Shown: positions 6,688 through 14,086, numbered from the stretch's first letter. The stretch: DNA of 14,218 nt from Collinsella sp. (GCA_014871665.1 WGSL01000052.1:1-14218), one strand, 5' to 3'. Notes: generated by a model not told the origin, from the sequence alone. Translations and numbers: made by a program.

Positions 6688-7974
6688 CTAGGGGCGGACC
6701 TGGCCGGTGCCTCGAAGCTTGTATTTGTAGGTGGTGAGGGCCTCGGCGGCAAAGGGGCCGCGGGCGTGGAGCTTTTGGGTCGAGATGCCGATCTCGGCGC
6801 CCAGGCCAAATTCGCCACCGTCGGTAAAGCGCGTACTGGCGTTGGCATACACAGCCGAGGCATCGACCGCATCCAGGAAGCGCTCGCAAGCATCCGTGTC
6901 CTCGGCAACGATGGCCTCGGAGTGCATCGTGCCGTAGCGATTGATGTGTGCGATGGCCTCGTCCTCGTTTGCCACGACCTTCACGCTCATCTCGAGAGCC
7001 AAGTACTCGCGACCCCAGTCCTCCTCAGTCGCGGCAACGTAGTCATCGCCCTCCACAAAGCCGGCGTCGGCGCACGCGGCGCACGTGGCCTCGTCACCGT
7101 GAATGAGCACGCCGTGGTCGTGCAGCACGGCAACGACCGCAGGCAAAAACGCATCGGCCACAGCACGGTCGACCAGCAGCGACTCGGCGGCATTGCACAC
7201 GCCTACGCGCTGGGTCTTGGCATTAACGATAATGTTGATCGCCTTATCAAAGTCGGCGGACTCATGCACGTAGATGTGGCAGTTGCCCGTGCCCGTCTCG
7301 ATCACCGGCACAAGCGACTCGCGCACGCAGCGCTGGATCAGGCCTGCACCGCCGCGCGGAATGAGTACGTCGACAATACCGCGGAGCTTCATGAGCTCGC
7401 CAGTGGCCTCGCGGTCGGTGGACTCGATCATCGACACAGCCTCGCGCGGGAAGCCCTTGGCCTCGAGCGCATCGGCCAGCAGTTCAGAAATCATGGCACA
7501 CGAGTGATAGGCCAGCGAGCCGCCGCGCAGAATGCAGGCGTTGCCGGTGCGGATGCAGATGCCCGCGGCGTCGGCCGTCACGTTGGGACGCGCCTCGTAG
7601 ACCATAGCGACCAGGCCCAGCGGCACACTCACACGGGTCAGGTCCACGCCACTTGCAAGCACGCGGTGGTCGAGCACGCGGCCCACGGGATCGGGCAGCT
7701 CGGCGAGCTTTTCTAGGCCGGCGGCCATGCCCTCGACGCGCTCGGGCGTCAGCAGCAGGCGATCGAGCAGTCCGGCCGAGGTGCCCGCATCGCGCGCGGC
7801 GGACATATCGAGCTCGTTGGCGGCGACGATGGAATCGACACCGTTGCGCAGCGCTACGGCCATGGCGCGCACGGCCTCCTGGCGCTGCTCATCGCTCGCC
7901 GTGGCAAGCGAGGCCGACGCTGCCTTGGCGGCAACGGCAAGATCGTGGACATACGTGGCTATATCGACCGACAT
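6688..7974 (-). CDS. proA: Gamma-glutamyl phosphate reductase (glutamate-5-semialdehyde dehydrogenase)
   Basis: ProA carries out the second step of proline synthesis, reducing gamma-glutamyl phosphate to glutamate-5-semialdehyde with NADPH. The 428 residues match the usual family size (about 415-430). The catalytic cysteine is Cys260 in RVGVCNAAESLL. The ProA signature runs from about 333 to 354 and includes AIAHINRYGTMHSEAIV. YANASTRFTDGGEFGLGAEI lies near 365-384 in the C-terminal part. The start ATG at 7972-7974 has AGGAGAAAGG upstream. The gene is convergent with the HD gene and divergent from the peptidase-like gene. proB lies 1.6 kb away on the same strand rather than adjacent, so the common proBA operon is split here. 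Confidence 0.97.
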   Translation of the reverse strand: MSVDIATYVHDLAVAAKAASASLATASDEQRQEAVRAMAVALRNGVDSIVAANELDMSAARDAGTSAGLLDRLLLTPERVEGMAAGLEKLAELPDPVGRVLDHRVLASGVDLTRVSVPLGLVAMVYEARPNVTADAAGICIRTGNACILRGGSLAYHSCAMISELLADALEAKGFPREAVSMIESTDREATGELMKLRGIVDVLIPRGGAGLIQRCVRESLVPVIETGTGNCHIYVHESADFDKAINIIVNAKTQRVGVCNAAESLLVDRAVADAFLPAVVAVLHDHGVLIHGDEATCAACADAGFVEGDDYVAATEEDWGREYLALEMSVKVVANEDEAIAHINRYGTMHSEAIVAEDTDACERFLDAVDASAVYANASTRFTDGGEFGLGAEIGISTQKLHARGPFAAEALTTYKYKLRGTGQVRP

Positions 7975-8017
7975 GGGCGGCCCTTTCTCCTAGAAGTTTG
8001 CAACCATGGTAGCCGAT

Positions 8018-8048
8018 TTGCGCATGGCCTCGCCCGCGGCGGTAGAAT
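8018..8048 (+). promoter_or_regulatory. Candidate promoter of the peptidase-like gene
   Basis: TAGAAT (8043-8048) is a five-of-six -10 match, with TTGCGC (8018-8023) at a long 19-base spacing. Transcription would begin near 8055, leaving a leader of about 30 bases before the ATG at 8087. This supports that start over the open frame's first ATG at 8006. Confidence 0.4.
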
Positions 8049-8086
8049 TGGTCAACCCGAAACACCGCAACGAACGGAAGACTCAC

Positions 8087-9505
8087 ATGGCCCTCATCAC
8101 TTCGTACCACGTCCCCGGCCTTTACGTCGAGGACCACAGCATCGACGTTCCCCTTGACTGGCGCGGCCTGGAGCCGATGCTCCTGGCCGTCGGCAGCACC
8201 ATGCGCCGCGGCGCTATGCCGGCACCAATCGCCGGCGCGCCCGAGAGCATCAAGCTCTTCTACCGCGTGGTTTGCGCACCCGACCGCATCAACGACGATC
8301 TGCCGCTGCTCCTGTTTTTGCAGGGCGGCCCCGGCGGCGAGAGCCCGCGTCCGCTGTCGCCCACAAGCGACGGCTGGATCGAGGAGGCCGTCAAGCACTT
8401 CCGCGTGGTCCTTCCCGACCAGCGCGGCACCGGACGCAGTAGCTGCGTGGACGGACGCACGATCAAGGCACTGGGTGATCGCGCAACGGCCGCCGGCGCC
8501 GATACAGCACGCTCGCAGGCGGACTTCCTCAAGCGCCACCTCGCCAGCTCCATCGTGCGCGATTTTGAGTACCTGCGCCTCGTGGGCTTTGGCGGCAAGC
8601 CGTGGGTCACGCTCGGCCAAAGCTACGGTGGCTTTTTGACGCTGAGCTACCTGTCGCTCTTCCCCGAGGGCGTGGCGGCGAGCTTTACCTGCGGCGGCAT
8701 CCCCCACGTGCCGGCGAGTGCCAGCGAGGTCTACGCGCACACCTTCCCGCGCATGGCCGCCAAGACGCAGCAGTATTACGACCGCTACCCCGCCGACGTC
8801 GAGCGCGTGGCAGCCCTGGCCGATGCGCTCGAGGCACAGAAGCCCGTGCTGCCCGACGGCTCGCCGATGACGGTCGAGCGCCTACAGCTCATGGGCAGCG
8901 ACTTTGGCATGAAGCCGAGCTTTGAACGCATGCATTGGATTATCGATCATGCTTTTGTTGATGGCGACGGCACGCTGACCTGCGGCGCCTCGGTATCTGA
9001 CAGCTTTTTGATGCGCGCCTTCGAGCGCACCAACACGCGTACAAACCCGCTGTATTGGACACTGCAGGAGTTCATCTACGCCGACGGCGACACCATGCCC
9101 ATTCGCTGGGCCGCAGCAGAGGAGAAGGCCCATCGCACCGAGTTCGACACGCTCGCGCGCCCGCTCATGTTTACCGGCGAGGCCATGTTCCCGTGGATGT
9201 TTGAGCAGATGCCCGAGCTTAAGCCATTTAAGCCCGCCATGGACCTGCTGATGGAAGACACCAGCTGGGACAAGATCTACGACCCGCAGCGCCTAGCATG
9301 CAACGAGGTGCCACTCCAGGCCGCCGTGTACTTCGATGACATGTACGTGGATTCGGGCCTGCAGCTCGACACGCTCAGCCGCGTGGGCAACTCGCATGCC
9401 TGGGTAACCAACGAGTTTGAGCACGATGGCCTGCACGGCAGCGTGGTGTTCAAGCACCTCTTCGACGAAGCGCTCAACCGCGGAGACCTGCGCCGGATCT
9501 TCTAG
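8087..9505 (+). CDS. Alpha/beta hydrolase, S33 prolyl-aminopeptidase-like
   Basis: Family S33 serine peptidases remove N-terminal proline or small peptides. The 472-residue product has the oxyanion-hole motif GGPGG (80-84), DQRGTG (111-116), the nucleophile elbow GQSYGG with Ser179, a helical cap insert (about 215-400), a candidate acid in YFDDMYVD (Asp417, Asp418 or Asp422) and a candidate His446 or His450 in NEFEHDGLHG. It has no signal peptide, so it is probably cytoplasmic. I chose the ATG at 8087 because GGAAG lies upstream and the protein then begins at a family-like ITSYHVPGLYVEDHSIDVPL. An in-frame ATG at 8006 would add 27 unconvincing residues and precede the promoter candidate. It lies between proA and proB on the opposite strand, which fits a role in proline recovery. 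Substrate specificity is inferred only. Confidence 0.88.
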   Translation: MALITSYHVPGLYVEDHSIDVPLDWRGLEPMLLAVGSTMRRGAMPAPIAGAPESIKLFYRVVCAPDRINDDLPLLLFLQGGPGGESPRPLSPTSDGWIEEAVKHFRVVLPDQRGTGRSSCVDGRTIKALGDRATAAGADTARSQADFLKRHLASSIVRDFEYLRLVGFGGKPWVTLGQSYGGFLTLSYLSLFPEGVAASFTCGGIPHVPASASEVYAHTFPRMAAKTQQYYDRYPADVERVAALADALEAQKPVLPDGSPMTVERLQLMGSDFGMKPSFERMHWIIDHAFVDGDGTLTCGASVSDSFLMRAFERTNTRTNPLYWTLQEFIYADGDTMPIRWAAAEEKAHRTEFDTLARPLMFTGEAMFPWMFEQMPELKPFKPAMDLLMEDTSWDKIYDPQRLACNEVPLQAAVYFDDMYVDSGLQLDTLSRVGNSHAWVTNEFEHDGLHGSVVFKHLFDEALNRGDLRRIF

Positions 9506-9506
9506 C

Positions 9507-9560
9507 TAAGGAGTGTCCCAAAGTGCCGGCACATAAGGAACGTCCCCAAGTGCCGGCACG
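9507..9560. repeat. Tandem 27-bp repeat, two units
   Basis: Units 9507-9533 and 9534-9560 match at 23 of 27 positions. Each contains the perfect 10-base palindrome GTGCCGGCAC (9523-9532 and 9550-9559), preceded by GTCCCAAA or GTCCCCAA. It sits immediately after the peptidase-like stop codon and before the shared terminator. It looks like a dispersed intergenic repeat rather than part of either gene. Confidence 0.7.
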
Positions 9561-9606
9561 AGAAAGACAGCGCTGCAGGAAACGATCCGCAGCGCTGTCT
9601 TTCTTT
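9561..9606. terminator. Bidirectional terminator between the peptidase-like gene and proB
   Basis: The arms 9561-9576 and 9589-9604 are perfect 16-base complements (core GACAGCGCTGC) around a 12-base loop. Each arm ends in a T-rich CTTTCT, and the plus strand continues TTA. It abuts the proB stop codon (9605-9607) and lies 55 bases after the stop of the convergent peptidase-like gene, so it can serve both. Confidence 0.88.
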
Positions 9607-10732
9607 ATGCAAATACGATCAAGTTATCCCTGTGTATCGCCGGCTTCTCGGCCAGGTTAGCGAGCAGGCGGTTGCTGGCGATCTGGTCCTGGCGGCGGCC
9701 GGCTGCAAGCTCCAGCACGTCCGAATCGGCCTCGGCGATACCGCGGGCGACGACCATACCGCTCGGATCGCACACATCGAGCACATCGCCCTCGGCAAAC
9801 TGGCCATCGACCTCGCGAATACCCACCGCAAGCAGGGAAGAGCCACGGCTGACCAGCGCCTTCGCAGCACCGTCATCAACCGTCACCGAGCCGTGGGCCT
9901 TGTCGCCCAGCGCGATCCACAGTTTGCGGGGTGCGATGTCCAGGCGCTCCGCCGGCGGATCGAACAGGGTTCCCACGCTCTCGCCGCGGGCGAGACGCAC
10001 GAGGGCATCGGGCTCCTCGCCCGAGCAAATCACGCTCTGAATGCCCGCCGTCATCAGGATGCGGCTCGCGCGAATCTTGGTGATCATGCCGCCCGTACCC
10101 ACCGAGGTCGAAGAATCACCCGCCGAGGCAATGATCTTGGCATCGATCTTATGCACGACCGGGACAAACTCGGCCGTCGGATCCTCGTGCGGATTGGCGG
10201 TGTAGAGGCCGTCGATGTCGGACAGCGTCACGCACAGATCGGCAGAAACCAGGCAGCTCACAAGCGCCGCCAGTGTGTCGTTGTCGCCAAACTTGATCTC
10301 ATCGACGGTAACGGTATCGTTCTCGTTGACGACCGGCACCACGCCAAGCTCCACGAGGCGCAGCAGGGCGTCGCGCGCGTGCAGGTAAGACGTGCGGCAG
10401 GCCGTATCGTGGCGCGTGAGCAGCACGAGCGAGGTGAGCAGGTCGCGCGCATGAAACTCCTCGTCGTAGGCCGACGAGATGATGCACTGACCAGCCGAGG
10501 CGCAGGCCTGCAGGCTCGGCAGGTCGCCGACCGGCTTGCGGTCGAAGCCCAGCACGGGATAGCCGCAGGCGATAGCGCCCGAGCTCACCACGACCAGACG
10601 CCAGCCGAGCTTGCGCAGGGCTGCGGCCTGATCGGCAAGCCCGCCGATAAAAGAGCGGTTGACCTTGCCATCGGCGCCCACAACCGTGGACGAACCGATC
10701 TTTACCACCATCGTTTTATAAGAAGTCGTCAT
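9605..10732 (-). CDS. proB: Glutamate 5-kinase with PUA domain
   Basis: ProB commits glutamate to proline synthesis by phosphorylating its gamma-carboxyl with ATP, and is usually feedback-inhibited by proline. The 375-residue product has the full two-domain form. The amino-acid-kinase domain (about 5-255) shows VVKIGSS (9-15), SSGAIACG (50-57), VNENDTV (135-141), FGDNDTLAALV (148-158), SDIDGLYTANP (171-181) and GTGGMITKIRAS (212-223). A PUA domain lies at about 276-350. The start at 10732 (MTTSYKTMVVKIG) lines up with the E. coli N-terminus, but no clear ribosome site is seen. The next in-frame ATG (10711) is not better. pncB ends 79 bases upstream on the same strand with no clear terminator between, so co-transcription is possible. 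Confidence 0.96.
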   Translation of the reverse strand: MTTSYKTMVVKIGSSTVVGADGKVNRSFIGGLADQAAALRKLGWRLVVVSSGAIACGYPVLGFDRKPVGDLPSLQACASAGQCIISSAYDEEFHARDLLTSLVLLTRHDTACRTSYLHARDALLRLVELGVVPVVNENDTVTVDEIKFGDNDTLAALVSCLVSADLCVTLSDIDGLYTANPHEDPTAEFVPVVHKIDAKIIASAGDSSTSVGTGGMITKIRASRILMTAGIQSVICSGEEPDALVRLARGESVGTLFDPPAERLDIAPRKLWIALGDKAHGSVTVDDGAAKALVSRGSSLLAVGIREVDGQFAEGDVLDVCDPSGMVVARGIAEADSDVLELAAGRRQDQIASNRLLANLAEKPAIHRDNLIVFA

Positions 10733-10811
10733 ACGTCAAACCAATCAACTGTTCAGCGAACGGCCGAGCTGGCGGCCAAGGGAGCGTGACTCGCCCCTAC
10801 CGCCCAAGGAA

Positions 10812-12317
10812 TTAGTGAGCCCAGGGAAAGGCAGAGGCCGCGGCCATGTTCTTGCGCACGAGCTCGTCGCGCACCTGAGCCAGGCCCTGCTCCATGCCCA
10901 CCACATAGGTCTGCGGGTACAGGAAGCGCTTATAAGCGGCGTCCAGATGATCGAGCGCCCAAGCACAGCGCTCGCGCGCGTCCTGGATGCTCTCACGCGG
11001 AGCCACCGCACTGCCATCGCGCACGATCGGCACCAGCAGCTCGCGATACTCAAGTTCGGACACGTCGGTCACCAGAGCGGCATCATTCACGGCCACGAGG
11101 GTATTGCCGCGCGCGGCGCCCTCCCCCGCCAGATGGCCCTCGTCGTAGATCATGTCGCAGACCGGGCCGCCAAAGCCGTCGTAATAACGGCGCACGCGTT
11201 GCACACCCGGGATCGTGCGCTTGTAGGGCTGCTCGGAGAGCTTGACCACCGGCGTCCATGGATCTGCCTCGCTCGCACGGCGGGCGGAAAGCTTGTACAC
11301 GCCGCCCAGCGCCGGCTGGTCATAGCAGGTCGCAAGCTTGGTACCCACGCCAAAGCTATCGATGGGCGCGCCCTGGTCGAGCAGTGACTGAATCGTGTAC
11401 TCATCCAGATCGTTAGAAACCGAGATCCCCACATAGGGCAGGCCCTCGGCATCAAAACGGCCACGAACATACTTGGAGAGCTTGGCGAGGTCGCCCGAGT
11501 CAATGCGAATAGCCGACAGACGCTCGCCCACCGCTTCCATCTCCTTGGCAACCGTAATGGCATGCTCGCAACCCTCGCGTACGTCGTAGGTGTCGATGAG
11601 CAGCGTGCAGTTCTTGGGACTCGACTTAGCAAAAGCCCGGAATGCCTCGAGCTCGGAGTCGAAGCTCATGACCCAGCTGTGCGCATGCGTGCCAAAGACG
11701 GGAATACCGTAGCGGCGACCGGCGAGCACATTGGACGTAGAGGAGCAGCCGGCAACGTAGCTCGCGCGCGCGACGGCCAGCCCGCCATCGGGACCCTGGG
11801 CGCGGCGCAGGCCAAACTCGGCAACGGGACGGCCGTCCGCCGCCAGCACCACGCGCGCCGTCTTGGTGGCGACAAGCGTCTGGAAGCCGACGATGTTGAG
11901 CAGCGCCGTCTCGAGCAGCTGGCATTCAAGCGCGGGGCCGGTGACGCGCACCATGGGTTCGCGCGGAAAGACGAGCTCGCCCTCGGGCACGGCGTCGATG
12001 TTTACATGCGCACGAAAATCGCGCAGGTAGTCGAGGAATCCAGACTTGAACATCGCACCGCCGGCAGGGGCCTGGAGCGAGGCGAGGTAGTCGATGTCCT
12101 CGGGCGTAAAGCGCAGATTCTCGACCAGCTCGGGCAGCTCGGCGGTGCCGCACATGACGGCATAGGCGCTGCCAAAGGGATGGTCGCGGTAAAACGCGGT
12201 AAAACAACCCTGCTCATTGGCCTTGCCGCTCTCCCACAGGCCCTGGGCCATAGTGAGCTCGTACAGATCGGTGAGCATTGCGATGTCGGTGGGATGAGAG
12301 ATGTCGGTCAAAGCCAT
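10812..12317 (-). CDS. pncB: Nicotinate phosphoribosyltransferase
   Basis: This enzyme joins nicotinate to PRPP, with ATP hydrolysis, to give nicotinate mononucleotide in the Preiss-Handler route of NAD salvage. The 501-residue protein fits the longer Gram-positive form (about 490). Visible motifs are LTDLYELTMAQG (15-26), FGLRRAQGPDGG (168-179), FGTHAHSWVMSF (208-219, with His211 and His213), IRIDSGDLAKLSK (270-282) and FGVGTKLAT (322-330). I chose the ATG at 12315-12317, which has AAAGGT upstream and a family-like beginning. The frame can be extended to 12374, but that adds 19 residues with no homologous look. It follows the small membrane-protein gene by 84 bases and precedes proB, and may be part of one minus-strand transcript. 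No recognisable NAD-repressor site or riboswitch was seen in the leader. Confidence 0.96.
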   Translation of the reverse strand: MALTDISHPTDIAMLTDLYELTMAQGLWESGKANEQGCFTAFYRDHPFGSAYAVMCGTAELPELVENLRFTPEDIDYLASLQAPAGGAMFKSGFLDYLRDFRAHVNIDAVPEGELVFPREPMVRVTGPALECQLLETALLNIVGFQTLVATKTARVVLAADGRPVAEFGLRRAQGPDGGLAVARASYVAGCSSTSNVLAGRRYGIPVFGTHAHSWVMSFDSELEAFRAFAKSSPKNCTLLIDTYDVREGCEHAITVAKEMEAVGERLSAIRIDSGDLAKLSKYVRGRFDAEGLPYVGISVSNDLDEYTIQSLLDQGAPIDSFGVGTKLATCYDQPALGGVYKLSARRASEADPWTPVVKLSEQPYKRTIPGVQRVRRYYDGFGGPVCDMIYDEGHLAGEGAARGNTLVAVNDAALVTDVSELEYRELLVPIVRDGSAVAPRESIQDARERCAWALDHLDAAYKRFLYPQTYVVGMEQGLAQVRDELVRKNMAAASAFPWAH

Positions 12318-12401
12318 GGGGCGACCTTTCGGATGTGTGGTGCAGAATTTGAGGGTTGGACGAGAGCAGAGCATGCGGACATGACGCCCGATGCAAATCG
12401 G

Positions 12402-12860
12402 TTAGAGCAGGCCCATGCTGGTCAGGATCGTGTAGCCCATAAAGATGACAAACGCGATGAGGGCAAGGACAATGATGATTTTTTGAGCCGGCGCCATGCC
12501 GGGGATCTCGTTCTCGCCCATAGGTTCCTTGGAGGTAACCATGCGCTGGGCAAAGGTCATCTCGTCACGGCTCGGCTTGGGCTCGACGGACTTGAGACGA
12601 GCGGCCTTTTTAGGCTGAGGTTTGGGCGCGGCAGGTGCAGGCTTCGCAGCAGCGGGCTTGGGTGCGGGCGCGGGCACCGATGCGGATACGGCGTTCGCGG
12701 CGGCCTCTTCGGCCTTCGCACGCTCGGCACGCAGGGCGGCCAGCTCCTCACGCTCGCGGCGTGCCTCTTCCTGGGCCTCGCGACGAGCTTTCTCGGCGCG
12801 GAGCTCTTCCAACTCGGCGCGTTCCTCGGCAGACAGTGGTTGGGACTCAAGCTCGGCCAT
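12402..12860 (-). CDS. Small coiled-coil, tail-anchored membrane protein of unknown function
   Basis: I do not recognise a named family. The 152 residues divide into three parts: a highly charged Glu/Arg/Ala coiled coil (about 8-58), a Pro/Ala/Lys linker (about 60-98), and a less biased block (MTFAQRMVTSKEP, about 101-113, then ENEIPGMAPAQ) leading into one hydrophobic helix at about 128-150 (KIIIVLALIAFVIFMGYTIL). There is no N-terminal signal, so it is probably anchored by its tail with the coiled coil in the cytoplasm. The ATG at 12858-12860 has AAAGG upstream. A longer frame reaching 12896 would run through a terminator and is rejected. The start lies only 24 bases after the tRNA-Ala terminator, so it may depend on read-through. 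pncB follows by 84 bases. Confidence 0.82.
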   Translation of the reverse strand: MAELESQPLSAEERAELEELRAEKARREAQEEARREREELAALRAERAKAEEAAANAVSASVPAPAPKPAAAKPAPAAPKPQPKKAARLKSVEPKPSRDEMTFAQRMVTSKEPMGENEIPGMAPAQKIIIVLALIAFVIFMGYTILTSMGLL

Positions 12861-12878
12861 GGTATAGCCCTTTCTTTT

Positions 12879-12910
12879 AAAAAAAGCCGCCGACACAATG
12901 TCAGCGGCTT
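12879..12910 (-). terminator. Strong intrinsic terminator after tRNA-Ala
   Basis: The arms 12884-12895 and 12899-12910 pair over 12 bases (one G-T) around a 3-base loop. On the minus strand the stem is followed by a run of seven T (plus-strand A run 12879-12885, overlapping the stem base). It starts 14 bases beyond the tRNA 3' end and lies just before the ribosome site of the small membrane-protein gene. Confidence 0.92.
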
Positions 12911-12924
12911 ATCAAATCCAAGGG

Positions 12925-12997
12925 TGGAGACGAAGGGAGTCGAACCCTCGGCCTCTGCCATGCGACGGCAGCGCTCTCCCAACTGAGCTACGTCCCC
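12925..12997 (-). tRNA. tRNA-Ala (anticodon CGC)
   Basis: The 73-base cloverleaf is complete. It has a 7-bp acceptor stem including the alanine identity pair G3:U70, a GCTC/GAGC D stem and a CTGCC/GGCAG anticodon stem with loop GTCGCAT. The anticodon CGC reads the codon GCG. The T stem is GAGGG/CCCTT with loop TTCGACT, and the discriminator base is A73. The 3' CCA is not encoded (the sequence continues CCC). G32 and U38 in the anticodon loop are unusual relative to the common pyrimidine-32 pattern but recall the A32-U38 pair of E. coli tRNA-Ala(GGC). Confidence 0.97.
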
Positions 12998-13010
12998 AGG
13001 ACAAGTCGAT

Positions 13011-13038
13011 ATTTTACCTACGGCTCGCCAACTGTCAA
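13011..13038 (-). promoter_or_regulatory. Promoter of tRNA-Ala
   Basis: On the minus strand a perfect TTGACA (13033-13038) and TAAAAT (13011-13016, five of six) are separated by 16 bases. The -10 box ends 13 bases before the mature tRNA 5' end. This is the best promoter match in the window and fits a stable-RNA gene. It may also supply transcription to the downstream membrane-protein gene and pncB by terminator read-through. Confidence 0.75.
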
Positions 13039-13103
13039 CGCCCAATAACCAGTCTTTTTGGGGCGCGGCTATTTTGGCAACTTTTCGAACAGGCGATCCT
13101 CTC

Positions 13104-13137
13104 GATGATTTTTTATCCCCGTCCCAGAAAAATCATC
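13104..13137. repeat. Inverted repeat downstream of the radical-SAM gene
   Basis: GATGATTTTT (13104-13113) and AAAAATCATC (13128-13137) are perfect 10-base complements around a 14-base loop containing CCCCGTCCC. It begins 10 bases past the radical-SAM stop codon. The T-rich part lies next to the loop rather than after the stem, so it is not a textbook terminator, though it could still help end transcription. Confidence 0.55.
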
Positions 13138-13147
13138 AGCGTGCGCT

Positions 13148-14086
13148 CTACTTTGCGCTGGTGAGGACGCCGGTGGTGTCGAAGGCGGGGGTGAAGCTCT
13201 CGTCTACCGCGCCGCCCTCTTGCCAGAACATTGTCGTAAAACCCAGGTCGTCGGCATGGTCGAGCACCTGCTCGTACTCCTCACGCGTCACGGCGCGTGC
13301 CAGGTCGCCGCCCTGCTCGCGCATGAGCGCATTGGGCGTGTACTGGTTCATAACCGAGATCGGCACGTCGCCCACCGTCTGCCACACCAAGTCCAGCACG
13401 CGACACGAATCGTCTGCATGCCCCGGAAGCACCAGGTGACGCACGATCATGCCACGCTTCATAAGCCCGTCCTCGTCCACCAACTCTCCCCCGCGGCGCT
13501 CGATCTCGCGCGCCATCTGGGCCAGACCCGACACGGCCACACGCGGGTAATCCTTTATATGGGAGAGCGACTGCGCAAGCCCGGCATCGGCATATTTAAA
13601 GTCGGTGAGCCACACATCGACCAGGTCGCCCAGCGCCGCCACGGCACTCGCGCGCTCGTAACCACTCGTGTTGTAGACGATTGGGATAACCAGTCCGCGC
13701 GCCCGTGCCGCGGCAATCGCGGCAGGCAACAGGTGCGCATAGTGCGTCGCCGTCACCAAATTGATGTTGTTGGCACCCTGGTCCTGCAGTTCCAGCATAA
13801 TCTCGACCAGGCGCTCAGGCGAAATCTCAAGGCCAAAATTGCCGGTCGAGATCTCGTGGTTCTGGCAGTAGATACATTTGAGCGAGCAGCCGCTAAAGAA
13901 GATCGTGCCCGAACCGGCCTCGCCCGAGATAGGCGGCTCCTCCCACATATGAAGCGCGGCGCGGGCCACCCTGAGCGTGTCGTTAGCACCGCAGACGCCG
14001 TGCGCGCCCTCATCGCGCGCCGCACCGCAACGGCGCGGACACAAATGGCAGGCGGGCGAAAAAAGTTCGGTCAACGACGTCGGCAT
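13148..14086 (-). CDS. PflX-type radical-SAM protein (pyruvate-formate-lyase-activase homologue)
   Basis: Radical-SAM proteins use a [4Fe-4S] cluster and S-adenosylmethionine to generate radicals. The 312-residue product has the cluster motif CSLKCIYC (Cys67, Cys71, Cys74) inside FFSGCSLKCIYCQNHEIS. It is preceded by a second cysteine set (Cys13, Cys16, Cys20 in CHLCPRRCG, plus Cys32 in GVCG) as in the uncharacterised PflX group. The rest forms a barrel-like alpha/beta domain. The real substrate of this group is not established, and no formate-lyase-like partner is in the window. I chose the ATG at 14084-14086: GGAG lies 9 bases upstream and overlaps the first codons of a longer TTG-started frame (14101). 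The gene stands alone on the minus strand, and its promoter is probably within 14087-14218. Confidence 0.88.
   Translation of the reverse strand: MPTSLTELFSPACHLCPRRCGAARDEGAHGVCGANDTLRVARAALHMWEEPPISGEAGSGTIFFSGCSLKCIYCQNHEISTGNFGLEISPERLVEIMLELQDQGANNINLVTATHYAHLLPAAIAAARARGLVIPIVYNTSGYERASAVAALGDLVDVWLTDFKYADAGLAQSLSHIKDYPRVAVSGLAQMAREIERRGGELVDEDGLMKRGMIVRHLVLPGHADDSCRVLDLVWQTVGDVPISVMNQYTPNALMREQGGDLARAVTREEYEQVLDHADDLGFTTMFWQEGGAVDESFTPAFDTTGVLTSAK

Noticed and set aside
8006..8086. Upstream in-frame ATG that would lengthen the peptidase-like protein by 27 residues
   Set aside because: It lies before the best promoter -10 box (8043-8048), has no ribosome site, and the extra residues do not look like the family.
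9632..10789. Plus-strand frame opposite proB, and likewise 11562-12986 opposite pncB, 6556-7716 opposite proA and 13220-14128 opposite the radical-SAM gene
   Set aside because: All are compositional shadows covering well-identified genes, and several run through terminators or the tRNA.
12861..12896. Longer N-terminus for the small membrane protein beginning at 12896
   Set aside because: It would translate through the tRNA terminator stem and T-tract. The ATG at 12860 has its own ribosome site.
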